From positions 1,860,001 to 1,924,000 of the forward strand of contig OY969762.1 in assembly GCA_963702835.1 (NCBI GenBank): DNA of 64,000 nucleotides, given 5' to 3'. Positions 38,229 to 46,582 of the stretch are shown in pieces. Source of the DNA: JAFGAV01 sp041479055. GTDB taxonomy: Bacteria > Acidobacteriota > Aminicenantia > Aminicenantales > JAFGAV01. The position numbers were made by a program, and so were the translations under genes. Numbering within the stretch: the stretch's first letter is position 1; every line of letters starts with the position of its first letter. The notes under the pieces were generated by a model that made no database searches, was not told where the DNA came from, and saw only the letters and a list, made by a program, of their open reading frames with translations.

Positions 38229-39191
38229 TTATTGCCAAGGGCCACCCGCTGGCCACTTAAGATTAAAGGGCTTATCATCGATCAAAGCGGCGGCGAGGGG
38301 CGTAAGGAATCGACGGAGAGCTTTTACTACCCTCTCGAGGCTCGGAGCGGATGAAGCCCGGCCGATGCGTTCTAAAAAAGCCCTCCATCGCCCCTGATTT
38401 TCGGCGCTGTTATAAAACTCCTTCGACAAACCGAGAGGCAATGCCGCCGGCAGTTGTGTTCTTCGCGTTTTGAACGTTGCCTCCACGGCTTTAGACAAAG
38501 TACTGCCCTCAAAACCAAAATTCTGCGACATCTCAAAAAGATCAAAATAGTCCTTGAGGCGGCTGTTGATCATGCCGAAAAATACGACAGTCTGATATTT
38601 CTCCGCGACAACAGACTCTTTTGAATAAATCTTGATTCGTGGTTTAGGCAGGCCCAAAAGAGAGGGAAACGATTGGATCGTTGGGCGCGGGATTATTTTA
38701 TCGCCGAATCCGATATCAAATTGAAGCGGTGTCCGGGCTGTCCCCAGATGACCAACGACTCGGACTCTTAGCCCTCCATAAAACTGGCCTTGCCGTGTAG
38801 GTTCCGTTCTGATCGTATCAGCGTCAAATGTCATCCCATCTGTTTTAAAAGTCTGGCGGCACACGGAAGAAAAGATCGCCTCCATATGGCGGGCCTTGGG
38901 TTCTCCAAAACTTAGAAAATCCGCGTCTCGAGTAGGACGGCAAGCGGCCGGATTCCATATTTCGAAGAGAAACGCACCCTTGAGAACGAGATTCTTAGCT
39001 AACCGGTTTTGGCCCAAGCGGTAGAGAAAACGTTCAATCGCATACCTATTCAAAGTCCGTTGAAATTCTTCTTTTCTGTCACGGGAGATATTGAGCAATC
39101 TCTGCCGGATCGAAGAGGGAATGTCCGACAGGCCGGTTGTTTTCAAACCAGAGCTTCCAAATATGGCCGGATAATTTTCTCGACTCGGCAA
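38229..39191 (-). CDS. AbiEii/AbiGii-type nucleotidyltransferase toxin
   Basis: The product has up to 320 residues. The AbiEii core is visible: RYAIERFLYRLGQNRLAKNL, VLKGAFLFEIWN, then the metal-binding PTRDADFL, and later VVAEKYQTVVFFGMINSRLKDYFDLF (the conserved Lys and DxxD segment). The first residues overlap the antitoxin gene by 49 bases and look unlike the family; the family-like part starts at SDIPSSIRQRLLN, so the true start may be later or non-ATG. It is encoded after the antitoxin, the classic order. The region is visibly AT-richer than its neighbours, suggesting acquisition. Confidence 0.82.
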   Translation of the reverse strand: MPSRENYPAIFGSSGLKTTGLSDIPSSIRQRLLNISRDRKEEFQRTLNRYAIERFLYRLGQNRLAKNLVLKGAFLFEIWNPAACRPTRDADFLSFGEPKARHMEAIFSSVCRQTFKTDGMTFDADTIRTEPTRQGQFYGGLRVRVVGHLGTARTPLQFDIGFGDKIIPRPTIQSFPSLLGLPKPRIKIYSKESVVAEKYQTVVFFGMINSRLKDYFDLFEMSQNFGFEGSTLSKAVEATFKTRRTQLPAALPLGLSKEFYNSAENQGRWRAFLERIGRASSAPSLERVVKALRRFLTPLAAALIDDKPFNLKWPAGGPWQ

Positions 39192-39748
39192 ACCTTAGCA
39201 GCACGATATAGGGCATCCGAGTTGAAACGCCTTTCCCGCCAGCCCTCGCGCAACGCTTCGAGCGCGATATCCAGACCGATTTTATTTCGAAACTTAAAGC
39301 AATCAGCCACAGTCTTGGCCGGGCTCGTTATGGATACGGGGATGGCATGAATATTATGGTGTTCCACTCCATAGAGGAGAGAGGATTTTGAGAACCTGAC
39401 AATTTTAAGGCTAATACCCGTGTTTCGCGGCTTTCTGGCTTTACGGTCAATGGCCAGCCATATCTGATGAGGATTCTGAGTTCCGATTTCGTGATATCTC
39501 AAGGCCGAGAGCAAGCATATAACGCCGTGAGGCACGCGGAGGCTAATCTCCATCAACATCTGCTGTTCTGATGTGATTTTTTCCGGCAGGTAGACAATTC
39601 CTCTTCCCGTGGAAACGATCTTGTTTTTTTTCAAAAGACGGAACACGACCATAGGCGGGATTCCAAGCGCATCGATATCCCTCGACCTCATCATCGGCCT
39701 TTTTTCAAGGATCTTGAGAAGACGCTTTTCTTGGGTGATTTTTGTCAT
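39143..39748 (-). CDS. AbiEi-type antitoxin/transcriptional regulator
   Basis: The product has about 201 residues. A winged-helix N-terminus (KITQEKRLLKILEKRPMMRS, then RDIDALGIPPMVVFRLLKKN) is followed by GRGIVYLPE and the family core VPHGVICLLSALRYHEIG, SLLYGVEHHNIHAI and SPAKTVADCF. It should repress its own promoter and neutralise the adjacent toxin. ATG at 39748 is preferred over 39796 because the latter lies inside the inverted repeat presumed to be the operator. No ribosome binding site is obvious. Confidence 0.82.
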   Translation of the reverse strand: MTKITQEKRLLKILEKRPMMRSRDIDALGIPPMVVFRLLKKNKIVSTGRGIVYLPEKITSEQQMLMEISLRVPHGVICLLSALRYHEIGTQNPHQIWLAIDRKARKPRNTGISLKIVRFSKSSLLYGVEHHNIHAIPVSITSPAKTVADCFKFRNKIGLDIALEALREGWRERRFNSDALYRAAKVCRVEKIIRPYLEALV

Positions 39749-39768
39749 ATTAATCTTTGTTAGCAATA

Positions 39769-39794
39769 GTCGGCACTTATTATTTTGTGCCGAC
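39769..39794. promoter_or_regulatory. Perfect inverted repeat upstream of an AbiE-like pair (putative operator)
   Basis: GTCGGCAC (39769-39776) and GTGCCGAC (39787-39794) are perfect complements around a 10-base AT-only spacer. The centre lies about 33 bases upstream of the antitoxin ATG, as expected for an AbiEi autoregulation site. Confidence 0.6.
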
Positions 39795-39888
39795 ATATTC
39801 TAACACGACCGTAGAGGGAGTCAACTCCCGAAAGAATTGCACAATTAGGCAACTTATCTCAGGCATTTGACATTTAATAGATCGAGCC

Positions 39889-40077
39889 TTGAAACGGGGT
39901 GGCGTTATTTCCTTCTCGGTCATGCTGACCGACGACTGGTACAAGACGCATCACCGCAGCGACCATCCCGTATCCCCGCGCCTCTGGCTTGAATGGTTGA
40001 TGGCTCAGGGCTTTGATCCTTGCGACATGGTCTGGCGCAAGACGGTATTCGGTGTGATCAGGGCTACAAAGGCTTAG
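39889..40077 (+). pseudogene. C-terminal remnant of a SAM-dependent methyltransferase
   Basis: The 62 codons read KRGGVISFSVMLTDDWYKTH through VSPRLWLEWLMAQGFDP to VWRKTVFGVIRATKA and stop. The opening resembles the LKxGG(V/I) strand that begins the last third of class I methyltransferases, and the end resembles their final strands. Stops directly upstream close the frame, and the nucleotide- and SAM-binding halves are absent. It lies between the AbiE pair and tRNA-Glu and probably marks an island edge. Confidence 0.45.
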
Positions 40078-40103
40078 GTTTAGTTCATTCGCGGGGAGAA
40101 GAT

Positions 40104-40179
40104 TGGTAGCGCTACGGGGATTCGAACCCCGGTCTGATGGCTGAGAACCACCTGTCCTGGGCCTCTAGACGATAGCGCC
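40104..40179 (-). tRNA. tRNA-Glu (CTC anticodon)
   Basis: The 76 bases include CCA. The acceptor GGCGCTA pairs with TAGCGCT (G1 with U72 is a wobble); the anticodon loop TTCTCAG gives anticodon CTC; the T arm is CGGGG-TTCGAAT-CCCCG; discriminator A. It is followed by the split GMP synthase gene, which reads in the same direction from 41158. Confidence 0.92.
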
Positions 40180-40225
40180 GAAGGCCTAGGCAAAATAGCA
40201 AATTCCAATTAGCCTGTCAATCGGC

Positions 40226-41158
40226 CTAGATATATTCGATGGTGGCCGGGGGTTTGGGCGTCAGCTCGTAGCAGACGCGGGTTACAGTGGGCAGCTCCTC
40301 GGTGATCCGTTTGGCGATTTTGTTGAGCACGGTCCAGGGGAGCTGGGTCGGCCTGGCCGTCAGGGCGTCGCGGCTGTCCACCGAGCGGACGACGATGATG
40401 TCGCCGAACTTCCGCCGGCCCTCCTCGACTCCCGTGCCGCGGTCGGTGAGCAGCACGGCGAAGGCCTGGAAGGCTTTTAGCCTGGCGGTCTCCGCCTCGA
40501 CGATGGCCGTCGCCCGCCGGACCAGGGCTACCCGCTCGGGTGTGACCGGTCCCAGGACTCGGGTGGCCAGGCCCGGCCCGGGGAAAGGCATCCGGCCGAA
40601 GATCCGGGCCGGGAGGCCCAGGGTTTTGGCCACCAGCCGGACGTCGGGCTTGAACAGGTCCTTGAGCGGCTCGATGACCCGGAAGCCGTATCCTTTTTCC
40701 GGGTCGATGCCGATTTGTTCCAGGATGTTGTGCTGGGTCTTGACCCCGCCCTGGGTTTCCAGGATGTCCGCCTTGATGGTGCCCTGGATGAGGAAGCGCG
40801 CCCCGCTGCGCTTGACCTCCCGGCCGAAAACCTTGTAGAACCGGTCGCGGAAGGCCTTGCGTTTCTTTTCCGGGTCGGTCTCTCTCTTGAGGGCCTTGAA
40901 GAACTCCTTCTGGGCCTCCACCACTTGAACCTCGACGCCCAGCTTGCCGAAGACCTGCTTGACTTCCTCGGCCTCGTTTTCCCGCATCAGGCCGTCGTCG
41001 ATGAAAATGACCTTGATCTGTCCGGCCAGGGCCCTGGCCGCCAGCATGGTGCAGGTGGAGCTGTCCACTCCGCCCGATAGCGCTGAAACGGCGATATCCG
41101 CCCCGACCGTGGCCTTAAGATCCTTGATGCCGTTGGCGATGAATTTTTTGACGTTCAT
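40226..41158 (-). CDS. GMP synthase ATP-pyrophosphatase subunit (split, archaeal-type)
   Basis: It converts XMP to GMP using ammonia from a separate glutaminase. The 310-residue protein starts directly at the ATP-pyrophosphatase domain (FIANGIKDLKATVGADIAVS, P-loop SALSGGVDSST near 26-36) and ends with the dimerisation domain (LTPKPPATIEYI). It has QGTIKADILETQGG and GRMPFPGPGLATRVLGP, the XMP-binding lid and loop motifs. The class I glutaminase domain of standard bacterial GuaA (about 200 N-terminal residues) is absent and no glutaminase gene is in the window. GGGAGGG seven bases before ATG 41158 fixes the start; the longer frame is non-homologous. Confidence 0.88.
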   Translation of the reverse strand: MNVKKFIANGIKDLKATVGADIAVSALSGGVDSSTCTMLAARALAGQIKVIFIDDGLMRENEAEEVKQVFGKLGVEVQVVEAQKEFFKALKRETDPEKKRKAFRDRFYKVFGREVKRSGARFLIQGTIKADILETQGGVKTQHNILEQIGIDPEKGYGFRVIEPLKDLFKPDVRLVAKTLGLPARIFGRMPFPGPGLATRVLGPVTPERVALVRRATAIVEAETARLKAFQAFAVLLTDRGTGVEEGRRKFGDIIVVRSVDSRDALTARPTQLPWTVLNKIAKRITEELPTVTRVCYELTPKPPATIEYI

Positions 41159-41506
41159 GCGGTCCCTCCCTTCCTCCGAATGAGGCCTATCATACATAAG
41201 AGCACAGCTCTTGTCACGGCGCATGGCCGGTGAGCTTGAGAGGAAGCCGGTGAGAAAAAAAATATAGGCGTGCGTCATTATCATCAAGGAGGGCTCACCC
41301 AAGACGTACCCCTAAAATCCGGGCGGGAGCTAAGCCTCTCGCCCCCCTCCCTCTCCGGAGTTCAGGGCTTGAGTAGAAAGGACCTGGCCCAGAAGACGAA
41401 CAGGCCGCTCAACCCGCCCAGGATCGGGCCCCACTGGTAAAGATAAAGGAAAGAACCCAAAGGAGGGCATAGCGCAGAATGGTCATGGCTGCGGCGGGGG
41501 AACCAC
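41159..41506. other. Intergenic region without a supported gene
   Basis: These 348 bases lie between the GMP synthase start and the DAK2-DegV gene end. A membrane-like minus-strand frame at 41362-41460 (FLYLYQWGPILGGLSGLFVF) has only a TTG start and no ribosome binding site. I see no promoter or repeat that I can support. Confidence 0.4.
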
Positions 41507-43285
41507 TTATTCGAACATCAGGCAGACGGCCACGACCCCGACCCCGTTGTGGACGCCGATCACCGGCGCGATGTCCTGGATGAAGGCGGGCGGCCGGCCC
41601 AAGAGGCGCGTCAAGCGCTCGGCATACACCTCGGCCCGCGGCCGGTTCAGGGCGTGGACCACGGCGTAGTTCCACAGGCCCCGGCGGCCGGCCTCTCCGG
41701 CGGCCATCTTCAGAATCTTCTCCATGTTCGCCCGGCGGCCGATCGACTTGCCCCAGGCCACAACCTTGCCGCTCTCGTCCAGGCTGATGATGGGCTTCAG
41801 GTTGAGGATTTTTGCCAGGAATCCCTTAAGCGGGCTCACCCGGCCTCCCCGGACCATGTAGCGGAGCGTCTGCACATCGACCAGGAGGCGCGTCTTGCGG
41901 CTCCACTCTTCGGCCAGGAGGGCGACCTTTTCGGCGCCCATCCCGCGGGCGGCGGCCTCGGCGGCCCTCTGCACGATCAGGCCCTGGCTGGCGGACAGGG
42001 TCTTCGTGTCGATGACCCTGACCTTGCCGGCCGGGAAGTCGGCGGCGGCCCGGCGCAGGGCGTCGCAGGCGCCGCTCAGCCCGGAGGAAATGGAAAAGAC
42101 CAGGATGGACTTGTAGTGATCGGCCAAAAAGGACAATTGGCTTTGGACCAGGGACGGGCTGGGCAGCGAGGTCACCGGATGCTCGGGCCAATCCCGGAGA
42201 AGCCTGTAAAACTGTTCGGGCAGGATGGTCAGCCTGTCCAGGAACTGCCGCTCGCCGAAGGACAGGCTGAAGGGGAGGATATGAACCCGGTGCTTGTCCA
42301 GAACCTCGGCCGGCAGGTCGCAGGCCGAATCCGTGACGATGGCCAGCCGGTGAGGACGGCCCCGGACGGCCTCCATCTGCCGGCGCATGTCGTCCACCTT
42401 GAGGTGCTGGGCCGGCCCCATTCCCAGCAGCTCGAAAAAGAGGTCGGCCGGCCTGTCGGTGTGGATATGAAAGCGGGCCTTTTCTTCGGAGCCGGCCACG
42501 ATGGCCGAATCTCCGCAGGCCTCGAGCGAGCGGCGCAGCCTGTTCAGGTCAAGGCCCGGGCCGGACAGGACGGCCTCGGCGCAATAGCGCCGGCCGAGGC
42601 CGCGCTTAAAGGAATGGATCTTGGGCTGCGGCTTGAGGTCTTCGGCCCGGGGCAGGGGCAGGCTGCGCAGCCGGCCAGCCCGGACAAAATCCATCACCCC
42701 TTCGACGAAATCAACGAAGCCTTTGGCCCCGGCATCCACCACCCGGGCCCTGGCCAGCACGGACAGCTTGAGGGGGGTTTCCCGCAGCGAGCGCCGGGCC
42801 GTCCGAAGGGAATGAGACAGCAGCTCGACGAAATCGGTCGTCCTCTGCCGGTAGTGGAAGACGGAGTCGGCCCAATCCCGCATCACGGTCAGCATAGTGC
42901 CCTCCACGGGATGGAGGATGGCCTCATAGGCGTGGCGGACGGCCCTGGCCATCAGCTCCCCGAAGGACAGGGTGGTCATCCGCCGCTCGTTGGACGCCTC
43001 GCGGCTGAGGCCGTGGAGAAACTGAGCGAAGATCAGCCCCGAGTTGCCGCGGGCGCCGAGCAGGGCGGCGTCGGCGATGGAGCGGAGGGTGTCGCGCAGG
43101 GAGCGGCTGACCTTGGTGCCCAGGGCGATGGAGCGCATGGTGGAGGCCAGGTTGGTGCCGGTGTCGGCGTCCGGGACGGGGAAGACGTTGATGCGGTTGA
43201 GGGTGTCCTTGTCCCGGATGACGGCCGTGCCGCCGGCCAGGAAGGCGTAGTAGAGGCGTCGCCCGTCGAGATATCGTATTTTCAT
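41507..43285 (-). CDS. DAK2-DegV fusion protein (FakA-FakB-type fatty acid kinase fusion)
   Basis: The product has 592 residues. Residues about 1-200 are a DhaL/DAK2 nucleotide-binding domain: NRINVFPVPDADTGTNLAST has the metal-binding Asp cluster, then LLGARGNSGLIFAQFLHG, HPVEGTMLTVMRDWAD and VVDAGAKGFVDF. Residues about 310-592 are a complete DegV lipid-binding domain: RLAIVTDSACDLPAEVL, HILPFSLSFGE, TSLPSPS, SGLSGACDAL and GGRVSPLKGFLA. In Firmicutes FakA (DAK2 part) phosphorylates fatty acids held by separate FakB (DegV) proteins. Here kinase and carrier are one chain, so exogenous or recycled fatty acid phosphorylation is the likely role. The middle domain (about 220-300) resembles the FakA linker. 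Confidence 0.85.
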   Translation of the reverse strand: MKIRYLDGRRLYYAFLAGGTAVIRDKDTLNRINVFPVPDADTGTNLASTMRSIALGTKVSRSLRDTLRSIADAALLGARGNSGLIFAQFLHGLSREASNERRMTTLSFGELMARAVRHAYEAILHPVEGTMLTVMRDWADSVFHYRQRTTDFVELLSHSLRTARRSLRETPLKLSVLARARVVDAGAKGFVDFVEGVMDFVRAGRLRSLPLPRAEDLKPQPKIHSFKRGLGRRYCAEAVLSGPGLDLNRLRRSLEACGDSAIVAGSEEKARFHIHTDRPADLFFELLGMGPAQHLKVDDMRRQMEAVRGRPHRLAIVTDSACDLPAEVLDKHRVHILPFSLSFGERQFLDRLTILPEQFYRLLRDWPEHPVTSLPSPSLVQSQLSFLADHYKSILVFSISSGLSGACDALRRAAADFPAGKVRVIDTKTLSASQGLIVQRAAEAAARGMGAEKVALLAEEWSRKTRLLVDVQTLRYMVRGGRVSPLKGFLAKILNLKPIISLDESGKVVAWGKSIGRRANMEKILKMAAGEAGRRGLWNYAVVHALNRPRAEVYAERLTRLLGRPPAFIQDIAPVIGVHNGVGVVAVCLMFE

Positions 43286-43291
43286 GACCGG

Positions 43292-43984
43292 TTATTTTTC
43301 CTGTTCCAGCCTGACTTTCAGCAGGAAAACAGCGTCACTCTTGAGATGAACTCGGGTCCAAGCCTTCTGCTTTTCATCCAGGAGTTCGCCCATGCCCGAA
43401 AGAATTGCGCGATCGCTTGCGGATTCTACGAAGGCGATGCATTTCTTCAGATGGTCTTTAAAGCGTGTTTCAGTCCGTTTCTCCACAATCTCCTTATTGA
43501 CCGGCCAATTGTTTTTTAAGAAATGCCAGACATCGTAGATATCCCGATTGGCCGCCTTGGTTCGCTCCAGCATGGCCACGAGCTTGTGGGCAAACATATC
43601 TTCCTTAACCATCACCAGCATGGAAATGCCCAGATAGTTTTTCAGCTCATAGGCGGAGCCGAAATCTCTTCGATTGATTTCGACTTTGATGTTCGGCGTT
43701 TTCTCATCATAGGCAAGGAGGAAAAACAGGGTATGCAGCTTTTTGGATTTCTCCTTTATGGTTCCATATTCCCGGAGAATTCTCTCCACTTTCTCAAAAA
43801 CAAAGTCTTCTTTAGCCCCGTTTAAGAGATCAAAATCCAGGTCAATTGAAAAGCGGCTGAGGTTGTAGAAAAAATGAGCGGCTGTCCCGCCTTTAAAACC
43901 CAAAAGCGGGCCGAGCGAAGTATCCGCGTAGATATCTTTCAATATCTGAAGCAGGATGGACTGGTGAACGTCTCGATCCAGCAT
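43292..43984 (-). CDS. AbiEii/AbiGii-type nucleotidyltransferase toxin
   Basis: The product has 230 residues. It has GPLLGFKGGTAAHFFYNLSR with the GG motif, then FSIDLDFDLL carrying the Asp metal ligands, and later KEDMFAHKLVAMLERTKAAN followed by RDIYDVWHFL (conserved Lys and (R/K)DxxD segment). This is a shorter AbiEii subfamily than the other two in the window. Its start follows the antitoxin stop by five bases. The antitoxin frame is broken, so if the shift is real the toxin may be unrestrained, mutated or not expressed. Confidence 0.83.
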   Translation of the reverse strand: MLDRDVHQSILLQILKDIYADTSLGPLLGFKGGTAAHFFYNLSRFSIDLDFDLLNGAKEDFVFEKVERILREYGTIKEKSKKLHTLFFLLAYDEKTPNIKVEINRRDFGSAYELKNYLGISMLVMVKEDMFAHKLVAMLERTKAANRDIYDVWHFLKNNWPVNKEIVEKRTETRFKDHLKKCIAFVESASDRAILSGMGELLDEKQKAWTRVHLKSDAVFLLKVRLEQEK

Positions 43985-43989
43985 TGAGC

Positions 43990-44683
43990 TTAATCCCCTT
44001 CAAAATTGAGGCACTGACAGTTCTCCACCGCGCATTTATGAATGAAGGTTTTCTGGCTGCCGCCGGCCGTCGGCGCCGATTCGGTTTGAGAATGCTTGGC
44101 GAAGGGATGCCGACACCTTTTGCATTTATACGACTCAAACCTCCTGGCCATGGCCTGGTTGCGATAAATGGGGAGCAATTCCAGGCACTTCTTCGGGTCC
44201 AGGGGACTCAGATTGTCAAAGTGATAGCTCTTATTCAGATAGAGGGTGTCCAAAAAAGCCCTTTCCGCCGAAGCTATCGCATAGTTTGGCTTCATCTCTA
44301 TGCCCGAGGGATTGGCCAGGATCATCTCTTTGATTCGCCGGAAGAAATATTTCCGGCCGTCGCAGGTAATTTCCCTGGTTAAGTAGCTGACCACGAATAT
44401 CCGGCCATAATGCTGGAAAACGATGCCTTCCCTGGTCAGGACTGTTTCCAAGCTGATATAGGCGGGGGTGAAGAATCTTGGACGCCAATTCGAACTGATC
44501 GTAGTTCTTATCTTTGGCATAAATACCCTTGCGGATAGAATAAAGCTCGCCTTTTTGGATATAGTAATGAATGCGCCTTTTAAGAAGGGAGGCGTTGGTT
44601 TCGCCGGAAGCCAAGAGGATGTCTTTAAAGGTAAAGACGGTATTCCCCCGGCGAAGTATGCTTAGAATCCCTGCTTTTTCCAT
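43990..44683 (-). pseudogene. AbiEi-type antitoxin, interrupted by a frameshift
   Basis: The first part (MEKAGILSILRRGNTVFTFK, then GELYSIRKGIYAKDKNYDQF ending ELASKI) is the winged-helix half. The second, in another frame, continues TPAYISLETVLTREGIVFQH and FFRRIKEM, then YAIASAERAFLDTLYL, the AbiEi core. One extra base near 44470 separates them; removing it gives the family's usual ASK(L/I)xTPxYISLETVL join. The C-terminus carries an extra Cys-rich segment (KCKRC, then KCAVENCQC) that looks like a zinc knuckle. It is a real mutation or an error at CCCCC (44464-44468). Confidence 0.7.
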
Positions 44684-44695
44684 AATTATGAACCG

Positions 44696-44747
44696 TAGGT
44701 TACATGTAGTGTTACCTATAGTTTAAAGTTATCTAAATAAATGTCAA
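44696..44747 (-). promoter_or_regulatory. Promoter and inverted repeat of the third AbiE-like pair
   Basis: On the minus strand TTGACA (44742-44747), 16 bases, TAAACT (44720-44725). The expected start near 44713 falls inside the imperfect inverted repeat TAGGTTAC/GTTACCTA (44696-44718; 7 of 8 pairs), a good candidate AbiEi operator. Confidence 0.6.
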
Positions 44748-44823
44748 GTCTATTATCTTCCAGCCTGGCCGGCCGGAGTTCATTCCGGCTATCGGCCACA
44801 TCGCTTCCCCCTGTTCTTCACGG

Positions 44824-46410
44824 TCATTTATGAAGCGGGGCGGTCGGCAGCTTCAGGTTATCCGGATCAAAATATTTTCTGGGCATCTTCTCCGGGCGCA
44901 TGGCCGCGTTGTAAACGAAGGCCGCCACAATCGAGGCCGCCTGCATCAGGTCGCCCCTGGAAACGTGATCATAAACGTCCATATTGGAATGATGGGTGAG
45001 CGTGTCGTATTCCAATTCATCCTGAATAAATTGGAACCCGGGCAGTCCGGCCGCGTCAAAGGAAAGATGGTCGGTGCCGCTTGTGTTTCGAACGCTGACC
45101 GTGCCCGCGCCGAGATCATGGAAGGGCTTCAGCCACTCTTCAAAAATCGGCATGGCCGCGATGTTGCCCTGGGCATAGATACCCCTGATCTTCCCGCTTC
45201 CGTTGTCGAAGTTGAAATAAACGGAGAACTTATCATAATCCGGCTTCTTCTCCCTCTTAAGCCGATCGCCGAAATGTTTCTTGACATATTCGCGCGAACC
45301 CACCAAACCCTGCTCCTCCGCATCCCACAGGGCGATTCGAATCGTTCGCCTCGGCTTCAGGCCGATGGCCTTTAAAATGCGGACGGCTTCCAGAGCCACC
45401 GCACAGCCGGCCCCGTCGTCGGTGGCCCCTGTTCCGGAATGCCACGAATCAAAATGCCCGCCCAGCATGACGATCTCATCTTTCAATTTCTTGTCGACGC
45501 CGCGAATTTCAGCAACGATGTTGGTGCCGAGCGGATTGCCCTCCAAGAAATTTGCCTGAATTTCTATTTCCACCGTAAGCGGAATTTTCTTTTGAAGGAT
45601 GCGGACCATTCGATTGTACTGTTCGACCGAAACGACGACAGCCGGCAGAACGGGCGGGGCATTCTGAAGCTGCGACCCGCCGCCCTGGACAAAAACCGTG
45701 CCATCCTTTCCGCGGCTGGGCTCCAGGAGAACGGCCGCGCCCTCATCTTTCAAAAATTTGGACACCGCCAGTTGCAGCCTTTGACGGGCGAGCATCTCTT
45801 GCAGACGGTCGGCGAAAGGCGATTTGGCCCCGGGTTCGGCGGCCATTTCCAATTTTTTCAGGTCTTCCTCGGTTTCTCTGGTGGCGTTGGGGTCGAATTT
45901 CATTTCAAGCTCTTGCTCGCCCTGCACCAGCACGATGGCGCCCTTGACTTTGCCTTTGAATTTATTCAAGTCTTCGGGTTTTTTCACATCCAGCAGGACC
46001 GGCTCTCCCTTGAGCAGGCCGTTTGTTCCCGGCGTCCAGGCTTTGGGATAGCCGATCAAGGGCATGTAGCGGGGCGCGGTCATGGCCGCATAATACTTCT
46101 GGAGTTCCCAGCCTCGGCCGAAGGTGCCCCAGGGCTCCAGGGCCGCATTCTCCAGGCCCAGTTCTTTGAGTTTGTTCACCGCCCATTCGCCCGCTTGGCG
46201 ATACTGAGGCGACTCCGAAAGGCGGGGGCCGTAGACGTCGCAAAGATAGCTCAGGTATTCCATCACCCGGGAATTCTCCAGACCCTCTTGGCGGATGCGC
46301 TGCATGATTTGAAGATCGACTTTCTCCTGGCCGGCCAGGTGAAGGGCCAAGAGAAGAATCGCCATCAGGCCAAAGAGCCGGCGCGCGGCGTGATTTTTGT
46401 TTGTCTCCAT
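44824..46410 (-). CDS. Secreted M28-family zinc aminopeptidase
   Basis: The product has 528 residues. Signal peptide RRLFGLMAILLLALHLAGQ is followed by a propeptide-like helical region, a protease-associated (PA) domain at about 130-300 and the M28 catalytic domain. Zinc ligands and catalytic residues are visible: GGHFDSWH, GATDDGAG, DAEEQGLVGS, FNFDNGSG and DTLTHHSNMD. The chemistry is removal of N-terminal residues from peptides in the periplasm or outside the cell. GGAGGAGACG precedes ATG 46410. It reads alone, divergent from the GNAT gene. Confidence 0.92.
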   Translation of the reverse strand: METNKNHAARRLFGLMAILLLALHLAGQEKVDLQIMQRIRQEGLENSRVMEYLSYLCDVYGPRLSESPQYRQAGEWAVNKLKELGLENAALEPWGTFGRGWELQKYYAAMTAPRYMPLIGYPKAWTPGTNGLLKGEPVLLDVKKPEDLNKFKGKVKGAIVLVQGEQELEMKFDPNATRETEEDLKKLEMAAEPGAKSPFADRLQEMLARQRLQLAVSKFLKDEGAAVLLEPSRGKDGTVFVQGGGSQLQNAPPVLPAVVVSVEQYNRMVRILQKKIPLTVEIEIQANFLEGNPLGTNIVAEIRGVDKKLKDEIVMLGGHFDSWHSGTGATDDGAGCAVALEAVRILKAIGLKPRRTIRIALWDAEEQGLVGSREYVKKHFGDRLKREKKPDYDKFSVYFNFDNGSGKIRGIYAQGNIAAMPIFEEWLKPFHDLGAGTVSVRNTSGTDHLSFDAAGLPGFQFIQDELEYDTLTHHSNMDVYDHVSRGDLMQAASIVAAFVYNAAMRPEKMPRKYFDPDNLKLPTAPLHK

Positions 46411-46506
46411 CGTCTCCTCCTCGATTAACGAGAAGCTGATTTTACAATATTGCCGGGACTTCCTCCATCTATTTCTTGTGTGGGAGAGCTCCTGGTCCTC
46501 GACTCC

Positions 46507-46535
46507 TTGACAGAGGCTCCAGCCGCCTCTATAGT
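46507..46535 (+). promoter_or_regulatory. Strong promoter of the GNAT gene
   Basis: TTGACA (46507-46512), exactly 17 bases, TATAGT (46530-46535). Expected start near 46542 leaves a leader of about 41 bases containing GGAAGGAG at 46568-46575. Confidence 0.72.
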
Positions 46536-46582
46536 GAGGGGCGCGAAAACAAAGAAAGGGGATGCCCGGAAGGAGCCCGCGC

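Noticed and set aside
41362..41460. Minus-strand frame encoding a short hydrophobic peptide (FLYLYQWGPILGG...) after the DAK2-DegV gene
   Set aside because: Only a TTG start, no ribosome binding site and no recognisable family; 32 residues of hydrophobic sequence can arise by chance.
41549..43519. Plus-strand open frame of 656 codons opposite the DAK2-DegV fusion
   Set aside because: Antisense shadow, no motif, runs past the end of the real gene into the neighbouring toxin gene.
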